From the NCBI GenBank assembly GCA_021234155.1, contig JAJEKV010000061.1:2815950-2879949 (forward strand): a stretch of DNA of 64,000 nucleotides, in the 5' to 3' direction. The notes under the pieces were generated by a model. It was not told where the DNA came from, did no database searches, and saw only the letters and a program-made list of their open reading frames with translations. This DNA is from Isoetes taiwanensis. Taxonomy: Eukaryota; Streptophyta; Lycopodiopsida; Isoetales; Isoetaceae. The position numbers and the translations under genes are program-made. Positions 1-12,064 of the stretch are shown piece by piece; positions within the stretch are counted from its first letter, which is position 1, and each line of letters opens with the position of its first letter.

Positions 1-167
1 GCATCTAGGTGTGCCAGGAGGGGATGCTGGGGCCCAAAGAAAGGAGCTGCTTGAAGGTAGGGCATAATGGTGGAATCATAGGGTTCTGCCGAGGCGGACT
101 TGGGAGCCGGGATGAGGTTGTTTGATTTGCGGGTCTCCCTGGCCAGACGCTTTATCCGGCGGGTCAT
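1..167 (-). CDS. Edge-truncated ORF, possible plant mobile domain or retroelement N-terminus
   Basis: An open frame starts at an ATG at 165-167 and runs off the left window edge without a stop, giving about 55 codons. The start MTRRIKRLARETRK is basic, and the last visible part (AAPFFGPQHPLLAHLDA) resembles the region before the RWRPETHTFHL-type core of plant mobile domain (PMD) proteins. That core itself would lie outside the window, so the family is an inference from a short, weak resemblance. Many PMD proteins are carried by retroelements. The frame could also be an accidental open stretch. Confidence 0.3.
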   Translation of the reverse strand, partial: MTRRIKRLARETRKSNNLIPAPKSASAEPYDSTIMPYLQAAPFFGPQHPLLAHLD

Positions 168-2060
168 GCTGAGACTATAAGGGAGGGCACAAGCTGGTGA
201 AAGCCCAAGCAAAGGTAGGCCAAGGCAAGCAACTGTAGACGACTAAATCTCCGACTCTATGAACCAAAACTATGAATCAAAACTCAGGGCAAGCATGCCG
301 AAGCAAAGAGAGAACCGAAGCCAAGGGGGGTGGAAAACCGTTCAAAAACGTCAGAGCAGCTAATTGCCAGGCCAAATTGAATCGAGGGATGTACTGCCAC
401 AAAAAAAGGGAACGTGCATGAACTGACCTGATGCAAACCTTGTGGATCAAACTCAGGGCAAAAATCTGGCGGATGCTGCTATTGCTGGACTGACTGGAAT
501 CTGCCGCGCTGGGCCCTAAGCTTGCCGAAAACCTGCTGGAACCTGCCGAACTTGGCCCCAAGCTTGCCAAAAACCTTGCTGAAAGGCCGGAACAGGGTGT
601 TAAGGACCAGAACTAATCCGGGTGGGCCGACTTGGGTTCTAGGTTAGCCGGAACTGTGTTGGGCCTGCTTAGGTTGACGACTTCCTTTATAGGAAAGGCC
701 CCCCCGACCTGATGAGCCCTGACCTGAAGCTGTTTATGCTCTAAAGCAGAAACCGACCAATCAACCTGATGTAAATAGAATGATCGCCCCCATGCAAAAG
801 TTAACTCTGTAACCTGTGCTGCCGCTGAAGATTTGATGCTAACCCCCGAGGGGGTTATTGGAGCTTGGCGCCCAGGATGGGCGGTGGGCGCTTAGGATGG
901 GCGGTTGGAGGGGCTGCTCTAGAAACAGTCACGCAATAATGTTCTATTATTTCGTTTGGTATTTCGGAAGGGTATCTCACCGAAGGTTGGGCCTAGATTT
1001 TGGCTGGGTATTGTATGGAAAATCGTAGAGAAAGCATATTTTTTAGCTGATTTGAGCTGCTTGTTTGGCCGAGAATTCCAAAAATAGGGTGCTTGTTGGC
1101 TTGAATGTTGTAAAAATCGGCTGAGACATGGTTTAAGAATAGAAGGATAGAAGGATACAGGTTTCTTTTTTGAGCAGGCATGGGCATGGATGGGAGGCTT
1201 GTATGGCGGATCTTCTGAATTGCGGATCAGCGCGACCAACCTCTTGCCATTTCCTTCGTTTCTTCTTGCTTGGATTCGATCTCAGAACTTGAAGAGATGC
1301 AGCCTCCTCATCTTCATATGTCTATGGGCAGATGGCGTTTTAGTGACGAAAAATTCAATGGCCCTTGATTTGGTATAGAACACAGAATATTCCAACGACC
1401 AACGGCCAGAAATCAAGGATAGGAAAAAACCCGATAAGGAATGAAAAATAATGAATGGCGGTTACAGCACCCTAAATATCCTCTAACTATAAATGGTCAG
1501 TTGCAGCATCTGAGAGGGTATTAGATGGACTAGGAGCATGGTTTGGCATGCTCCAAACATGTGAACAAAATAATCTGGAAAGTTGGCATTTATGTAAGTT
1601 GCTCTTTGGTGTTCTAGTTAAACCAGTAATGCTTTAGGCCCACGCCCTGCTCTTTTGCCCATCATATGAGCATACCCGTGAAGATTTTGGAATTTTGGAA
1701 TTACTGCTGATAATCTGCAAGACTTGCTCAATATGCAACCGACCAAGCTCGGATCATATCTAAAGGCTATTTTCAAAGAACGATCAGATGTTATACAGCT
1801 ATATGAACACATGACACTGAGAGCTCTGGAATGTTTAAATTTTGAGGACTACATCTTGGTATCTTTATATACCATGCTACGGCCTACACAACACAAATGT
1901 AATGTTGCCATGTGGACGTGGGGAAAAAATGGCATGATTAATATATTGATTGATTGATACAGTGCAATCTCAACCATTCTATGTGGTGGAGGGAGCGTAA
2001 ACTTCAACAGCAAGACCTTCCGATGCCCCTCTGATGGGTTTTGAGCAGTTAGAGGATCAT
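168..2060. other. Intergenic, no gene recognised
   Basis: No coding segment with recognisable similarity is visible in either strand. Base composition changes from GC-rich (168-910) to AT-rich (after 920). A short imperfect tandem duplication of about 20 bp lies at 867-906 (GGCGCCCAGGATGGGCGG and a variant). Confidence 0.5.
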
Positions 2061-2062
2061 AA

Positions 2063-2930
2063 TTAATAGATGGAAACAGCATCTATAAACAAGTCATTGA
2101 CCAGCAATAAGCTCCTCAGACCATTTTCTCTCTGCTGATGGAGAGAGAATTGTAGTATATTGTTGCAAGTTTTTCCATTCCTTATGCATGGACTTAGCAA
2201 TTTTTTTCTAGTGAAGGCCATAACCATTGGATCCATACTTTCATCGTTCATAAATACCTGAATATTGAGTTCATCTAAGATAATTCCATATTCAAGAAAT
2301 AAGATCCTATCTATCCGAAGTGGGAAGCAGTCCCTGACAGAACCTCCTACCTGATGCATAAAACTTGACACATTTGGAACCTCCTTCATTAACAATGCAA
2401 TGTCTTCATCTTCTTCAGTACCAAATAGAATAAAATTCTTCTCAAAAATTGCAGGGCAGTCCTTTCATTTTCCTTTCTTCCAAAGTAATAATTTATATCA
2501 TAACTTATCAGAAACAAAACTGATAAATCTCAACGTAATGGGACTAGTTGCTTTTAGCAGTCCCAGGGTTAGTTTCCTGATCTTGTTTATCTGAAGTAAT
2601 CTTTTCCTCAACTTTTTTTCTCTTCAACATCCTGGGGCAATCCCTCAAACTCATCCGCATCTCAAATATCACGCTTTGAAAAAGATGGTTTAGCTTCCAT
2701 ATTTAAGCCAAGAAAAGAATCATCTGGATTAGAAACAGAGGGTTCTTCTGCCTGCACAGGAGGAGGACCAAGGTCCGTTTCCAATCCAGGGCAGCCACGG
2801 AGAAGGGGCAGAACAACAACATGGAAATCATCTTCTTCAGGTCCTGGCCATAGACATGATGAAATATTTTCCTTGAAGATCCGCGAGATAACATCTTCGA
2901 GCTGATCTGGTACAAACAGGTAGACGGAAT
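2063..2930 (-). pseudogene. Decayed coding segment, family not recognised
   Basis: Reading down the minus strand from about 2920, one frame encodes an acidic, ordered-looking segment (FVPDQLEDVISRIFKEN ... GPEEDDFHVVVLPLLRGCPG ... NPDDSFLGLNMEAKPSFSKR) and then hits a stop near 2665. After a gap in another frame it continues as LFGTEEDEDIALLMKEV ... LEYGIILDELNIQVFMNDES down to 2063. The residue composition looks like real protein rather than chance frames. No family could be named. It may be exons of a host gene, possibly separated by introns, or a dead copy. Frame changes and a TGA within the first block favour a pseudogene. Confidence 0.3.
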
Positions 2931-2949
2931 AGCTTCATGGCTTCAAAGG

Positions 2950-3884
2950 ATCCAAAGAACCCTCTGTTTTTGCAAGTAGACTGGAATGACAATGGACGAC
3001 AAGAAACGCTGACTAACGCGGCTCCACAAACTAACCTCGGCCGTCTAAACAGCCCTCCAAACCAATCTCGGCCGTCTAAAGCATCGATCCACATAACCTA
3101 AAAATGAAGCGACGGGCCCTTTTGTCTTCTAGGCGACATTTTGGCGGTGTCAATGCCCCCTACATGATTTTGTTCTTCATACAAGATGCTTTTTTCGAAC
3201 AATACTAGTCATTCAAATATTAGAATGCAACGAGACCAAAGGGTAATATTTGTATGCCTGTATCCAGACAAGATCATCTTTGTTTTTTCATGAGGAAAAC
3301 CCATTTCTACTTTACACAGAAGCACAAACTTAACTAAAGTCCTAAGAGCTAAAACCCGATAAGAAGCCAGTTGCACTTGGTTTTGCCTCTTCCCTCTGGT
3401 TTATGCCCCTTTAACAAAAGGTTCTTGTAAGAACGGAATCCACATTTCTGAGACAGTTGTGATAAAACATGTTTACATTTTACAATGGTATAACTAAAGC
3501 ACATCAAAAACATTTCTGCTTTACACTCACATTTAGTGTTGAGTGCAGATGTGATGTTCCATAAATCCCTTATCCCATATTTCATACTGAGAAATATATG
3601 GTAACCATCATGGCCTTATAACAATGTACAAGGAGTACATTGATGGACTATGGGCTGCTAAGTATCTTGGCCTTGAGGAATGACCAGGCTGACTTACGCC
3701 TGAAGCTCTCAAATTTTCATGTTATATCTGTAATGAACCTAAAGGATTTTGTTCTGAAAAGATTAATAGGTTCAGTAACTAAGCTGTCTGTCTCTTATTG
3801 CTAGATTTACCCTGACACTTAATCTTAATAAATATTTTGTGCACAAAGATCAACCTGACAATCTTTGTTGCACCAAAGAATAAG
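2950..3884. other. Intergenic, contains the 3' flank of the transporter gene
   Basis: No gene is recognised. A short motif, CTCGGCCGTCTAAA-like, occurs twice near 3036-3080. The stretch immediately before 3885 should contain the 3' UTR and polyadenylation site of the minus-strand transporter gene, but the exact site is not evident. Confidence 0.45.
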
Positions 3885-5369
3885 TTAGTGCTTGGACTCC
3901 TTTCCAAGCTCCAAATCGTTTACCGCATTTGTTGTCTCTAGTCCACTCTTCAGCAAAGCAATATCTTCCTCTTCCTCCTTAAAAACTGGTGTCACCCTGA
4001 CAGGTGCATTCTTTGCAAGCTCCATAGCCCAGCTGTATATGATCATCCCTAATACAGCCATTACCATTCCAAGAAAATTCTTTACAGTAAATGCAGAGTC
4101 AAAAAGAAGCCATCCCAGTAACAGGACACACACAGTCTTCATATGACCAAGCACTTGGAATGATACAGCGGAGAAGCGGCCAATGCATAGGTATTGGCTT
4201 ATGTTGCAAAAGACTGCAAGGGTACATGAAAGCCCAATAAAGAACTGCAATTCACATGCCAATTTGTTATTTTGCCAGAAGAAACAAGAAATTCACGATA
4301 TGCAAGAAAAACACACTTACAGTGGCACCCCATGTCAAATTGTATTCAAGCAGATTCCGTCCATTCAGTATATAATCTACAAAAGGACCAAAGACAAGCA
4401 AAGAAGCAGCCTGGATAGGGGCAGTTTTACTCAGCAGGTCAAATGATCCAATATTATGTTTCTTTTGTAGTGAACCTATAAACTGCAAACGGAGAACTTA
4501 GATGAGTATGACAATGTATGTGCTGAATATGTAGTAATAAAATCTTATCCTGATGCTAAAGATAACAGAACTTAAAGCAATGTCGTAACATAAGGAACTT
4601 ACTATTTGCTGCAATGATGTAGATACAACAGCAACAACAGCTGCTAAAAATCCCTTTAAGTTCACCTTCACATCCGTAACAGTGCATACTCCAACACCAA
4701 GCACAACAACAAAAACTGCAGCTTTGACCTCTCTAGAGTATGTTTTGCTGTGAAGTATCCACTCCATTAAACATACTACAGGTATCATACTCAATTTTGC
4801 TATCTGAAACCATGTTAAAACATAACTTAGACATGTCTCGGCTAAAAATTAGAGTTTGCCCTAAGACAAGGGAAAAGAGATACCTGATAAAATCCTACAG
4901 AATTTAGCATGAGACTTAAGTTCATGCCCACAATAGAAGTGTTTGCTACAAATGAGAACCAAAACAGATCCCAAAACGGAACATGCTTGGGGGTTGAGTA
5001 TCCAGCAGCAGCCGAAGCAAATCCAACCAAAGATGTGACAGTAAAATGCAGGGCAGTGAGGGTAGTGGCTGCATCACAGATCACACTTTTAGTTTCTGAC
5101 CACAAAGATCAGCAAGAAAAGACGGCCAAAAGAGATCGATACTGATCCAATTTTAAAAATCATGACATCTGGAAAAAAGAGGGCGAAGTACAGATCTGGA
5201 TTTTGTATGAATGGAAATGCACTATATCGGATAGAAACATACCAAATCTGAAGTCGTATCCTCCATCAGACATCACTTGCTTGTTAGCCATAATTATTCC
5301 CACTGAGCTGATTATGTTCATAGCCCAGGCTCCAACATCAGAAATGGGACTCTTCTTTTCGGAAGCCAT
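3885..5369 (-). CDS. URGT: UDP-rhamnose/UDP-galactose transporter, five exons
   Basis: Exons on the minus strand are 5243-5369, 4884-5068, 4603-4803, 4321-4482 and 3885-4244. Every intron is GT-AG, phases agree, and the product is 344 residues with no internal stop. The start [18 protein letters not shown] matches the N-terminus of Arabidopsis URGT1-type proteins (from family knowledge). Landmarks are VGIIMANKQ (about 23-32), LNSVGFYQ at the end of exon 2, LSMIPVVC at the start of exon 3, [18 protein letters not shown] in exon 4, and [11 protein letters not shown] then QVLGHMKT (about 255-262), which is the KT motif of plant NST-KT nucleotide-sugar transporters. About ten hydrophobic helices are expected, with an acidic cytosolic tail. 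The inferred role is to carry UDP-rhamnose and UDP-galactose from cytosol into the Golgi lumen for cell-wall polysaccharide synthesis. The sequence cannot separate this from other URGT paralogues. Neighbours are transposon remnants. Confidence 0.93.
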
Positions 5370-5950
5370 GGTTGGACCTCCAAAAGGGGGGTTTTGCTCA
5401 CGAAATTGAGAGCGCAAATAAAATCTTCTATAAGCTCATTTAAGTTTTGATCTAAAGGAAAAATGCAAGCAGATCTGTTGGCTGTTGAGTTAAAGAGGCA
5501 GATCCAAGTATGGCATTAAAGCTTCAGACCCACGGTCTATTCAAAACCCAGAAGCTAAACTAGCCCTCTTGTTGCAGAGAGGACCAATTTCGTGCAACAG
5601 CAGCTGGGCGAGATCTGAAACTGAACTGAAGTATACATAACATTAAATGGGGGGGCTGGGGAGAAGAAGAAGAAGACCAAGTTCCATGCCAAGAATATAC
5701 AGGTAAAAAAAAAAGGATTTGGGGGGCAAAACTTTACCAGTTACAGGCCAACGACCGGAGTTAGAAGAACGGATTTTGATCTTGGCGGCAAAAAACAGTA
5801 GCAGCCCTTTGTATGGTCGGCACCAAGAATGACAACGCGGCAAAATCCGGATGTCTAACGGCCATCAAGTCCACACTTCCGGGCGAAAATGTCCTGGCGG
5901 GCGTTATTTTACTTTTTACTTTTTCCATTTTTGTTACTGTAGTTACCACC
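5370..5950 (-). promoter_or_regulatory. 5' flank and probable 5' UTR of the transporter gene
   Basis: This is the stretch directly upstream of the transporter start codon on the minus strand. It is moderately GC-rich near the gene, with a GGGGGG run near 5391 and a second G/A run at 5648-5670. It should hold the 5' UTR and core promoter. No unambiguous TATA box or transcription start could be assigned, and a 5' UTR intron is possible but not shown. Confidence 0.4.
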
Positions 5951-8100
5951 ATGTGCAGGTAGATTATTTTGATGTACATATATCGGAAATTTCGCATCGG
6001 TGCATCTTTTTCTTCGTCCACGCTTTTTAGAATTGTAAATTGGCCTGACCTCCACGTTAGACAAAGTCTTCATGTGAACCAGCTAAATTCTTTCTTTAAA
6101 TGTAATGCACTCCTCTCGTGGACTATAAAAAATATATATCTATTTATTTATCTTCAAAAGCATTTTTCCATATGAAACCCCTGCCCTTGTATATAATAAT
6201 ACGTCCTCAAATGAAGTCACAGCAAAAATTCCTCTACCACCACATGAATTATGAACACGTATTGGAATTGAAACTAGAGAAAACGTCAGTTTCAATTGGA
6301 TAGATTCCAGAATTTTCTTGGCCTTCCAACTAGGTGGTTAGCTACCAGCTCCTGCGCTTGCAATATTATCACTAGTAAAGTCAAATTGAGACATTAAAGT
6401 CATGATATTCAGTTAGGGAAAAGATCTTCATTTCAAGTGACTATAGATCAATATCATATGATTCTCAAGGACATGAATATTAATCCCTATGGCATTTCTT
6501 CTAGCTCGAGAAGGACTTATGAATAAGTGCCTTGGCCAATTTCAACTATTGCCCATGTATGATTCATATTAGGTCTAACCAACTTTCGTTCCTTCTGCAT
6601 ACACCTTGACAACTTGTCTTTGCATAGCTTCAACAAACTAGATTCCAGCTTACCTTACTACCATAAATTGCCTTTTATTACTTCCTCTTGTGTAGGAATT
6701 GATTTCATGGAAGAATTTCATGGTTTTTACCTTCACCCTCTTCTCAATTGCTTCTATTCGTTTGTTTGGATGATGTAAATATAGGTCTTTACTGTGGCTG
6801 CACCTCTATGCTTTGCGAGCTGGTCCACGAGGAAGACTGCATGTAACAATGCATTTAAAGAGAATCTTTGTAATAAATGCATTAGTGAGATACTTGGTCA
6901 ACCAATCATCGTTTCATCAAAATTCTTGAATAGGTATCTTGGCATTTTCTATCACGAAACATTGGACCCTAATATTATTCTTACGCTTCCTTTGGGAACA
7001 TGGCGAATAAGTTTTTTTTATATAGATTATTATATATATGTATGTTCATCCAAGGAGAAATAACCTTATAGAGCAATATTTTCTACCATTAACACTTCTT
7101 TGTGGCAATCAAGCATGTTGGCCACAACATGCACATGGCAAGCCCCATCTTTAGAATATGCAAACAATGTAAATTGTAATATCATGTTAAATATTCACAA
7201 GATGTTAGATGTTGGTCCAAAGAAGTTGACTTTTTGGATTACAAACTCACATTTCGACCTTTATTTTCTAGATCTAGCACCATACAAGTTTGGTAGTTAG
7301 GTTGTACAGGGGAATGGAGATTGATCCATTCCCGATTTGAAAATGGGGTCTTCCAATCTGTGGGACTCCATTCTTGGTTTGCAGATGAGGTATTGCAACC
7401 AGCATTAGCCAGGAATGAGTCATTTGCAAATTGGGAATGGAGGACAAATCTCCATTTTCCTACAACATAGGCATAGGGGAGCGTTTTGCGCAGAGCATTT
7501 TTTGGCAAGATTCGATAGTTGTACAGAGTCTCACCAAGTTCATGCAATCTTTGAACAAAAAAACTCCTCGCAATCTAAAAAACTCCCTACGACAATCCAA
7601 AAAATTCTTTCTTTCACTCTTTGATTCGAAAAGCTCCATGCAAGCTGCTACCTACAAAGAATTAATCTTGCTACATAGAACACTTGTGAAGACCTATCTG
7701 TGCTAGTTGTGTGTGCAACTCGAAGAACTGGTCTGGGGCGCCTGCAACCCAAAAAAAAACCCTTAAAACTTACATGTAGAACCAGTAATGTGGAATGGTC
7801 GACCCTATTGCCATTTTGCAGTAGAGGTGCCACGTGGCACCAAAAAAATGTATACCACTCAAAAGATGCGATGCTATTTTCTATTTTGTTTTGAGGAATA
7901 ACATCGTTGAACGCCAACTTGTTTTTGAAAACAGGAGCTCCGGGCAACCGTTGCCCAGCAAAGCAGGGGCCTCCATGCCGAGGTCCATGAACAATTGCGG
8001 CAATGCACGAATGAGTTGGCCAGGTAGCAGAAATTTCACCAGGCGCTAGGCTCTCGACTCCAGGTAGCAGAGCCCCCAACACGAGGCCAGACAAGCTCAC
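5950..8100. other. Intergenic, no gene recognised
   Basis: The stretch is AT-rich up to about 7650 and then more balanced. None of the short frames shows a known domain. A segment near 6660-7000 in the plus direction gives loosely protein-like frames (DFMEEFHGF, then a frame from 6794), but nothing could be assigned. Confidence 0.45.
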
Positions 8101-8225
8101 ATGCCCAACAGCTCGCAAGACGCCAACCAGGCAGACATACAACACCTCCTCCATCTCGAACACCACAACGCCCTTGTTGTGAGCAGCCCACATACTCCAG
8201 ACAACAGGCATCACCTGTTGGGACA

Positions 8226-8840
8226 TCCAATGTTGTCCCGCGACTCAATGAGCAGCAAGAGCATGGTCGGCGACGTCATAATGTGGTGGTGCGTGGACTC
8301 TCAGAGGAAGCAGGAGAGGACCTCACCAAGCGCATCCAAGATCAGATCCTATCTCGCATGACATTTCAGACCACAGTCCACATTGTCCGAGCAAGTCGCC
8401 TTGGGGCTCAACACACAGATCGCCCACACGTTGACACCTTCACGGTTGCAGACACGCGAGTGTGTGAGGCAATTTTGCGTCAGAGTAGGCAATTGATGGG
8501 GACTACTCTGTATGTTAACCAGGATCTTACGCCGATGCAACAGGAGTCTCGCCGGCAACAGCTGGCTAAAGTCAGGGACGTCCGCCGTCGAGGGGGCACT
8601 GCATAATTGGTCCGAGGCAAGCTTCGCATTTTTAGGCCAGCGCCTGCTGAGGTCATCGATACAATGTGTCAAGCTGCTACAGCATCCAGAGGCCCCATTG
8701 CTATCGCTATAGGAGCTGCCCCTCCGGCTGCCACTCCTACTACTGCTACCAGTACCCCTACTGCACCTCTTGCTCCCGCTGCTCCAACTATTCCCGCAAC
8801 TGCTACTCAGGCACCACACACTGCTCCCCCTACAGCCTGA
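8226..8840 (+). pseudogene. LINE ORF1 remnant
   Basis: The frame reads NEQQEHGRRRHNVVVRGLSE then EEAGEDLTKRIQDQIL, followed by a segment ending in GTTLYVNQDLTPMQQESRRQ. This is the layout of LINE ORF1 proteins: a basic patch before VVRGL, then an RNA-binding-like fold ending in a YVNQDLTP motif. A stop at 8604-8606 breaks it. The same frame then continues as GKLRIFRPAPAEVID and a Pro/Ala/Thr-rich tail to 8840. Initiation upstream of 8226 is unclear. Confidence 0.65.
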
Positions 8841-8894
8841 ATAGATCATCGTGCATCTACATCAAATGTCAACAAAAAGGAATTGTGCCTCCAG

Positions 8895-10235
8895 ATGATA
8901 TCTTGGAACTGTCGAGGCTTCCCTTGGCAGAAAGAGGAGAGTCTCAACTCCATTGCACCAGATATGGATCTCATTTTGCTCATAGAAACATGAGAACATG
9001 CAGGGCACAGACTGTCGAACCTCCCAGGCTATCTGCATTTCTCGGTGTTCAACGAGTGCACAGGCAAGCGAGGGCATGGGGGGTGGCCTGCTACTATCGT
9101 GCAACCTTGGGGCAGTCAGTCTCGCTGCACAAAACAAACAGGTATAATCGCTACTTGTGGGTGCGCGTGCAACATGACAGTGGCAGCATGCTCTTCGTAG
9201 CAGCATGGTACTTTCCACATGCCGAGAGCAACTTTTATAACACTCATTCGGGTGTGGATAGATTGGAGCCCTATGTCGATCTATATGATGACATACAGCA
9301 GCACAAACAATTGGGCAAGGTCATGCTGCTTGGAGACTTTAATGCACGCACAAGAGCTGAATAGATCCCAAAATTTGAGCCCCTGACAGAGGACGTCTAA
9401 CAGTTGAATCCCGTAGAGGTGGCTTGGTCAAGGATATCAGATGACAACCATATTTCACGCTATGGCAGGCAGTTGTTGTTGTTGGGTAGTATCTTTGACC
9501 TGGTTATTTGTAATGGATTGGCACAATGGCCGTCTTCCAGCCGCTGCAATTTGTAGACAGGAGAACCAAGGGGGCGGCTCCAGTGTGGTGGATTACGTGC
9601 TAGCCGAGGAACAGGATCTGGACCTAGTTACCCATTTTTCCATTGGAACAGACACTCAGGACGAGGAAATGGGCTCAGATCACCAGCCTCTCTTTGTGCG
9701 TATACATTGGCAGGCTCCCCGTGCATCCATTGCCGCAACACCCCAGGTGCCTCGGCTGCGCCTGGACTACGACGGTGCAGGGATCTATGCCCAGATGCCT
9801 GAGCATGATCTGGCGGGACTACTGCAACTCCCCACACTTCAGCAACAATCTGTTCAGCTAACTCACCTGCTTCTGACAACTGCTGAAAGATGCTTTGGGA
9901 GAGGCCACTCACGGAAAACCTCCGGCGCTACCACCTTTCCCCGCAACAGATGGTTCGATGATGAGTGTCGGGAGCTCAAACGCGAACTCCGGCAAGTCAC
10001 TGATCCCACCTCCCGCCCACATGCCATCAGTCAATACCGCTCCTTCCTCAAGAACAAGAAAGCCAGATACCTTGCAGAGCACCAGCAACAGAAGTTCGGT
10101 CTCCTGGATCGACATCCCAAGACATTCTGGAGAAAGGTATTGAGCAAGGCTATACAATCCACAGGATCATCACCTCGAAGCAATGGGTATAGTACTTGCA
10201 ACAGCTTTACGATCCGCTCGGGGGCCGGGCACTAG
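8895..10235 (+). pseudogene. LINE endonuclease domain, frameshifted
   Basis: An ATG at 8895 opens ISWNCRGFPWQKEE, the first motif of the endonuclease/exonuclease/phosphatase fold. It runs as far as DLILLIET, then a TGA. The next pieces are in other frames: GVACYYRATLGQSVSLH, then VMLLGDFNART at about 9322-9355, which is the conserved GDFN motif, and GSDHQPLFVRI at about 9670, which is the SDH catalytic motif. The segment after it (RNRWFDDECRELKRELR) is the usual linker before RT. The order and motifs are clear. Several frameshifts and stops make it inactive. Confidence 0.8.
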
Positions 10236-10239
10236 TACC

Positions 10240-11256
10240 TCCACAGATGGGCCTGGCTCTGGTCATTACAAAGGAGGATATCATCATGGGCCTGCAACGC
10301 CTAGCTAATGGGAAGGCAGCAGATTTAGATGGCATGTAGGGGGAACTTCTGAAATGGGTTGGACCTCCACTGGTGCCTGTCCTCATGGCACTATTCAATA
10401 AAGCATTGCAAGAAGGCTTCCCTTTGCAGTGGACCACTAGTAGAGTTGTGCCCATATAAAAGGCAGGGGACCCTCAATGCCCAGCCAACTATCGCACTAT
10501 TATGGTCAGCTCTCTCTTTGCAAAACTGTTGGCTGGCATCCTTGAGCAGCGGCTGACAATATGGGCAGAAGAGGCAGATGTGCGAGCTCTCACACAAGCA
10601 GGCTTTCGGCCCAGGCATTCCACCACTGACCATATCTTCACTCTGTGCACACTGATTGAGGATAGCAGGAATCGCAGGCAAAACCTGTACTGTTGTTTCG
10701 TGGATTTCGCAAAAGCTTTTGACACAATGTCCCGGGACAAGTTATAGGACAGATTGCAACAGCTGGGGACCCCCCTTGACTTGCAGAACACAATATACAG
10801 GCTATACAAGGCATGCTCAGGCCGTATCATATCATTAGGACAGCCAGTAATCAGTAGTATTGGAGTACATCAGGGTTGCCCCCTCTCCCCCACACTCTTT
10901 GGCCTATACATTGACCAGCTAGAAGATTGGCTTTCTGAGCACGGAGGTGCGGGCGCCCATCTCATGCATCACACAATCCGGCAACTCATATATGCTGACG
11001 ATGTCAACCTCCTGGCCTATACTTCAGAGGATATGCAACGTCATCTGGATGCTCTTGACACTTTTTGCCGATTCACTGGCATGCGAGTTAACTTGGCCAA
11101 AACTAGGATGCTGCTAGTTTCGTCATCCGTCAGCCAAGGCTTCCCTCATTCACTTACCAAGGACAAGATGTAGAAGTGGCTCCGACCTACAAGTACTTGG
11201 GGATCGAGTTTTCTACTACCACCCATTGGGATGCTGCCATTAGGTTGCGGGTCACG
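10240..11256 (+). pseudogene. LINE reverse transcriptase, broken
   Basis: Motifs in order are ITKEDIIMGLQRLANGKAA, LFNKALQEGFPLQW, NYRTIMVSSLFAKLL (10483-10530), QAGFRPRHSTTDHIF, CCFVDFAKAFDTMSRD, GVHQGCPLSPTLFGLYID and QLIYADDVNLLA (about 10980-11015). The catalytic YADD is intact. Frames are interrupted by in-frame stops near 10337, 10456 and 10745 and by a stop at 11171 after which the thumb continues as YKYLGIEFSTTT. The protein is truncated before any RNase H region. Confidence 0.85.
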
Positions 11257-11513
11257 GTGTGATGTGAATTTTATTATGGTTGTATGGCTCTAAGGGTACC
11301 TTCACACCAGCCGTTAAGTTAGGATTATGTTAAGGTTTTAGAAGGTCTTCCTTTCACACCACCAGTTAAGTTAGTTTTGCATTAATAATTTGATTTAGCA
11401 TTCCGTTAATTATTTTAACCTAAAAGCCTTAACTCAAAATTTGTTCAGACATATTTACGTTAAGTTAAAAAATTAAACTCAAAGTTAACGCATTTTTGAA
11501 ATTACACTAAAAA

Positions 11514-11541
11514 TTAAAGTGACCTTTCGAGGTCACTTTAA
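11514..11541. repeat. Perfect 12 bp hairpin inside the Harbinger-like element
   Basis: TTAAAGTGACCT is followed by a four-base TTCG loop and then AGGTCACTTTAA. It lies about 220 bp inside the left end. It could be a transposase-related site or a chance subterminal palindrome. Confidence 0.75.
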
Positions 11542-12064
11542 CGGAGGCCGGAGCTGTCGACTGTCTGTCGGAAGAAAGCTGTTGAAACGGCGGACGATTT
11601 GGCTGCTTAGACCACGGGCTAGCTCCAAGGTAAAATCCCCTTCTGTATAGTAATTTCGACTATCTCAGAATCAGATTCCTTACCCTGGTATGCAGATCCC
11701 CTGATACACATGGAGATGGAGTAATCTGAACGATCCACGGTAAATAGACTTTTCTTGCTTTTGCCCTTTTCAAGACATGCAGCGCAGGTACAGTAAGTAT
11801 GGGCGATGGAAATTATGAACCATGGTGACAGATGGAGAAAATAGTTTGCTTAAAAATCCATCTTTCATAGCCATATATAAATAAACAGTAGAGTGCATTT
11901 TTTTGGCTGCTCTGCATTGTCAGATTTTTCCCTCTTGCCCCTTCTTGCTGTAACAGTCTTTGATGATCAGTGTTCACACAAATTTGTAAGGAAGCTACGA
12001 ACTTTTTTCTTTTAGACTATCAGCATTTAAATCATACATTCGGACAAATTTGTAAGTACCTTAC

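Larger units (their letters stand above)
8100..11256 (+). mobile_element. Degenerate non-L1 LINE (ORF1, endonuclease, reverse transcriptase)
   Basis: A non-LTR retrotransposon lies in the plus direction with ORF1, AP-type endonuclease and RT domains in the expected order. Its coding frames are broken by stops and frameshifts. Similarity ends at about 11256, where the C-terminal part (after YKYLGIEFSTTTHWDAAIRL) stops 37 bp before the Harbinger-like element. The RT sequence (GFRPRHSTTDHIFTL, GVHQGCPLSPTLFGLYID) looks more like Jockey/I-group or bryophyte-type LINEs than the usual angiosperm L1. That placement is an inference by eye. No poly-A tail or target duplication was found. Confidence 0.85.

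Noticed and set aside
7648-8226. A 192-codon minus-strand open frame
   Set aside because: It partly overlaps the plus-strand LINE ORF1, and the opposite strand explains the conserved sequence. The minus frame shows no domain.
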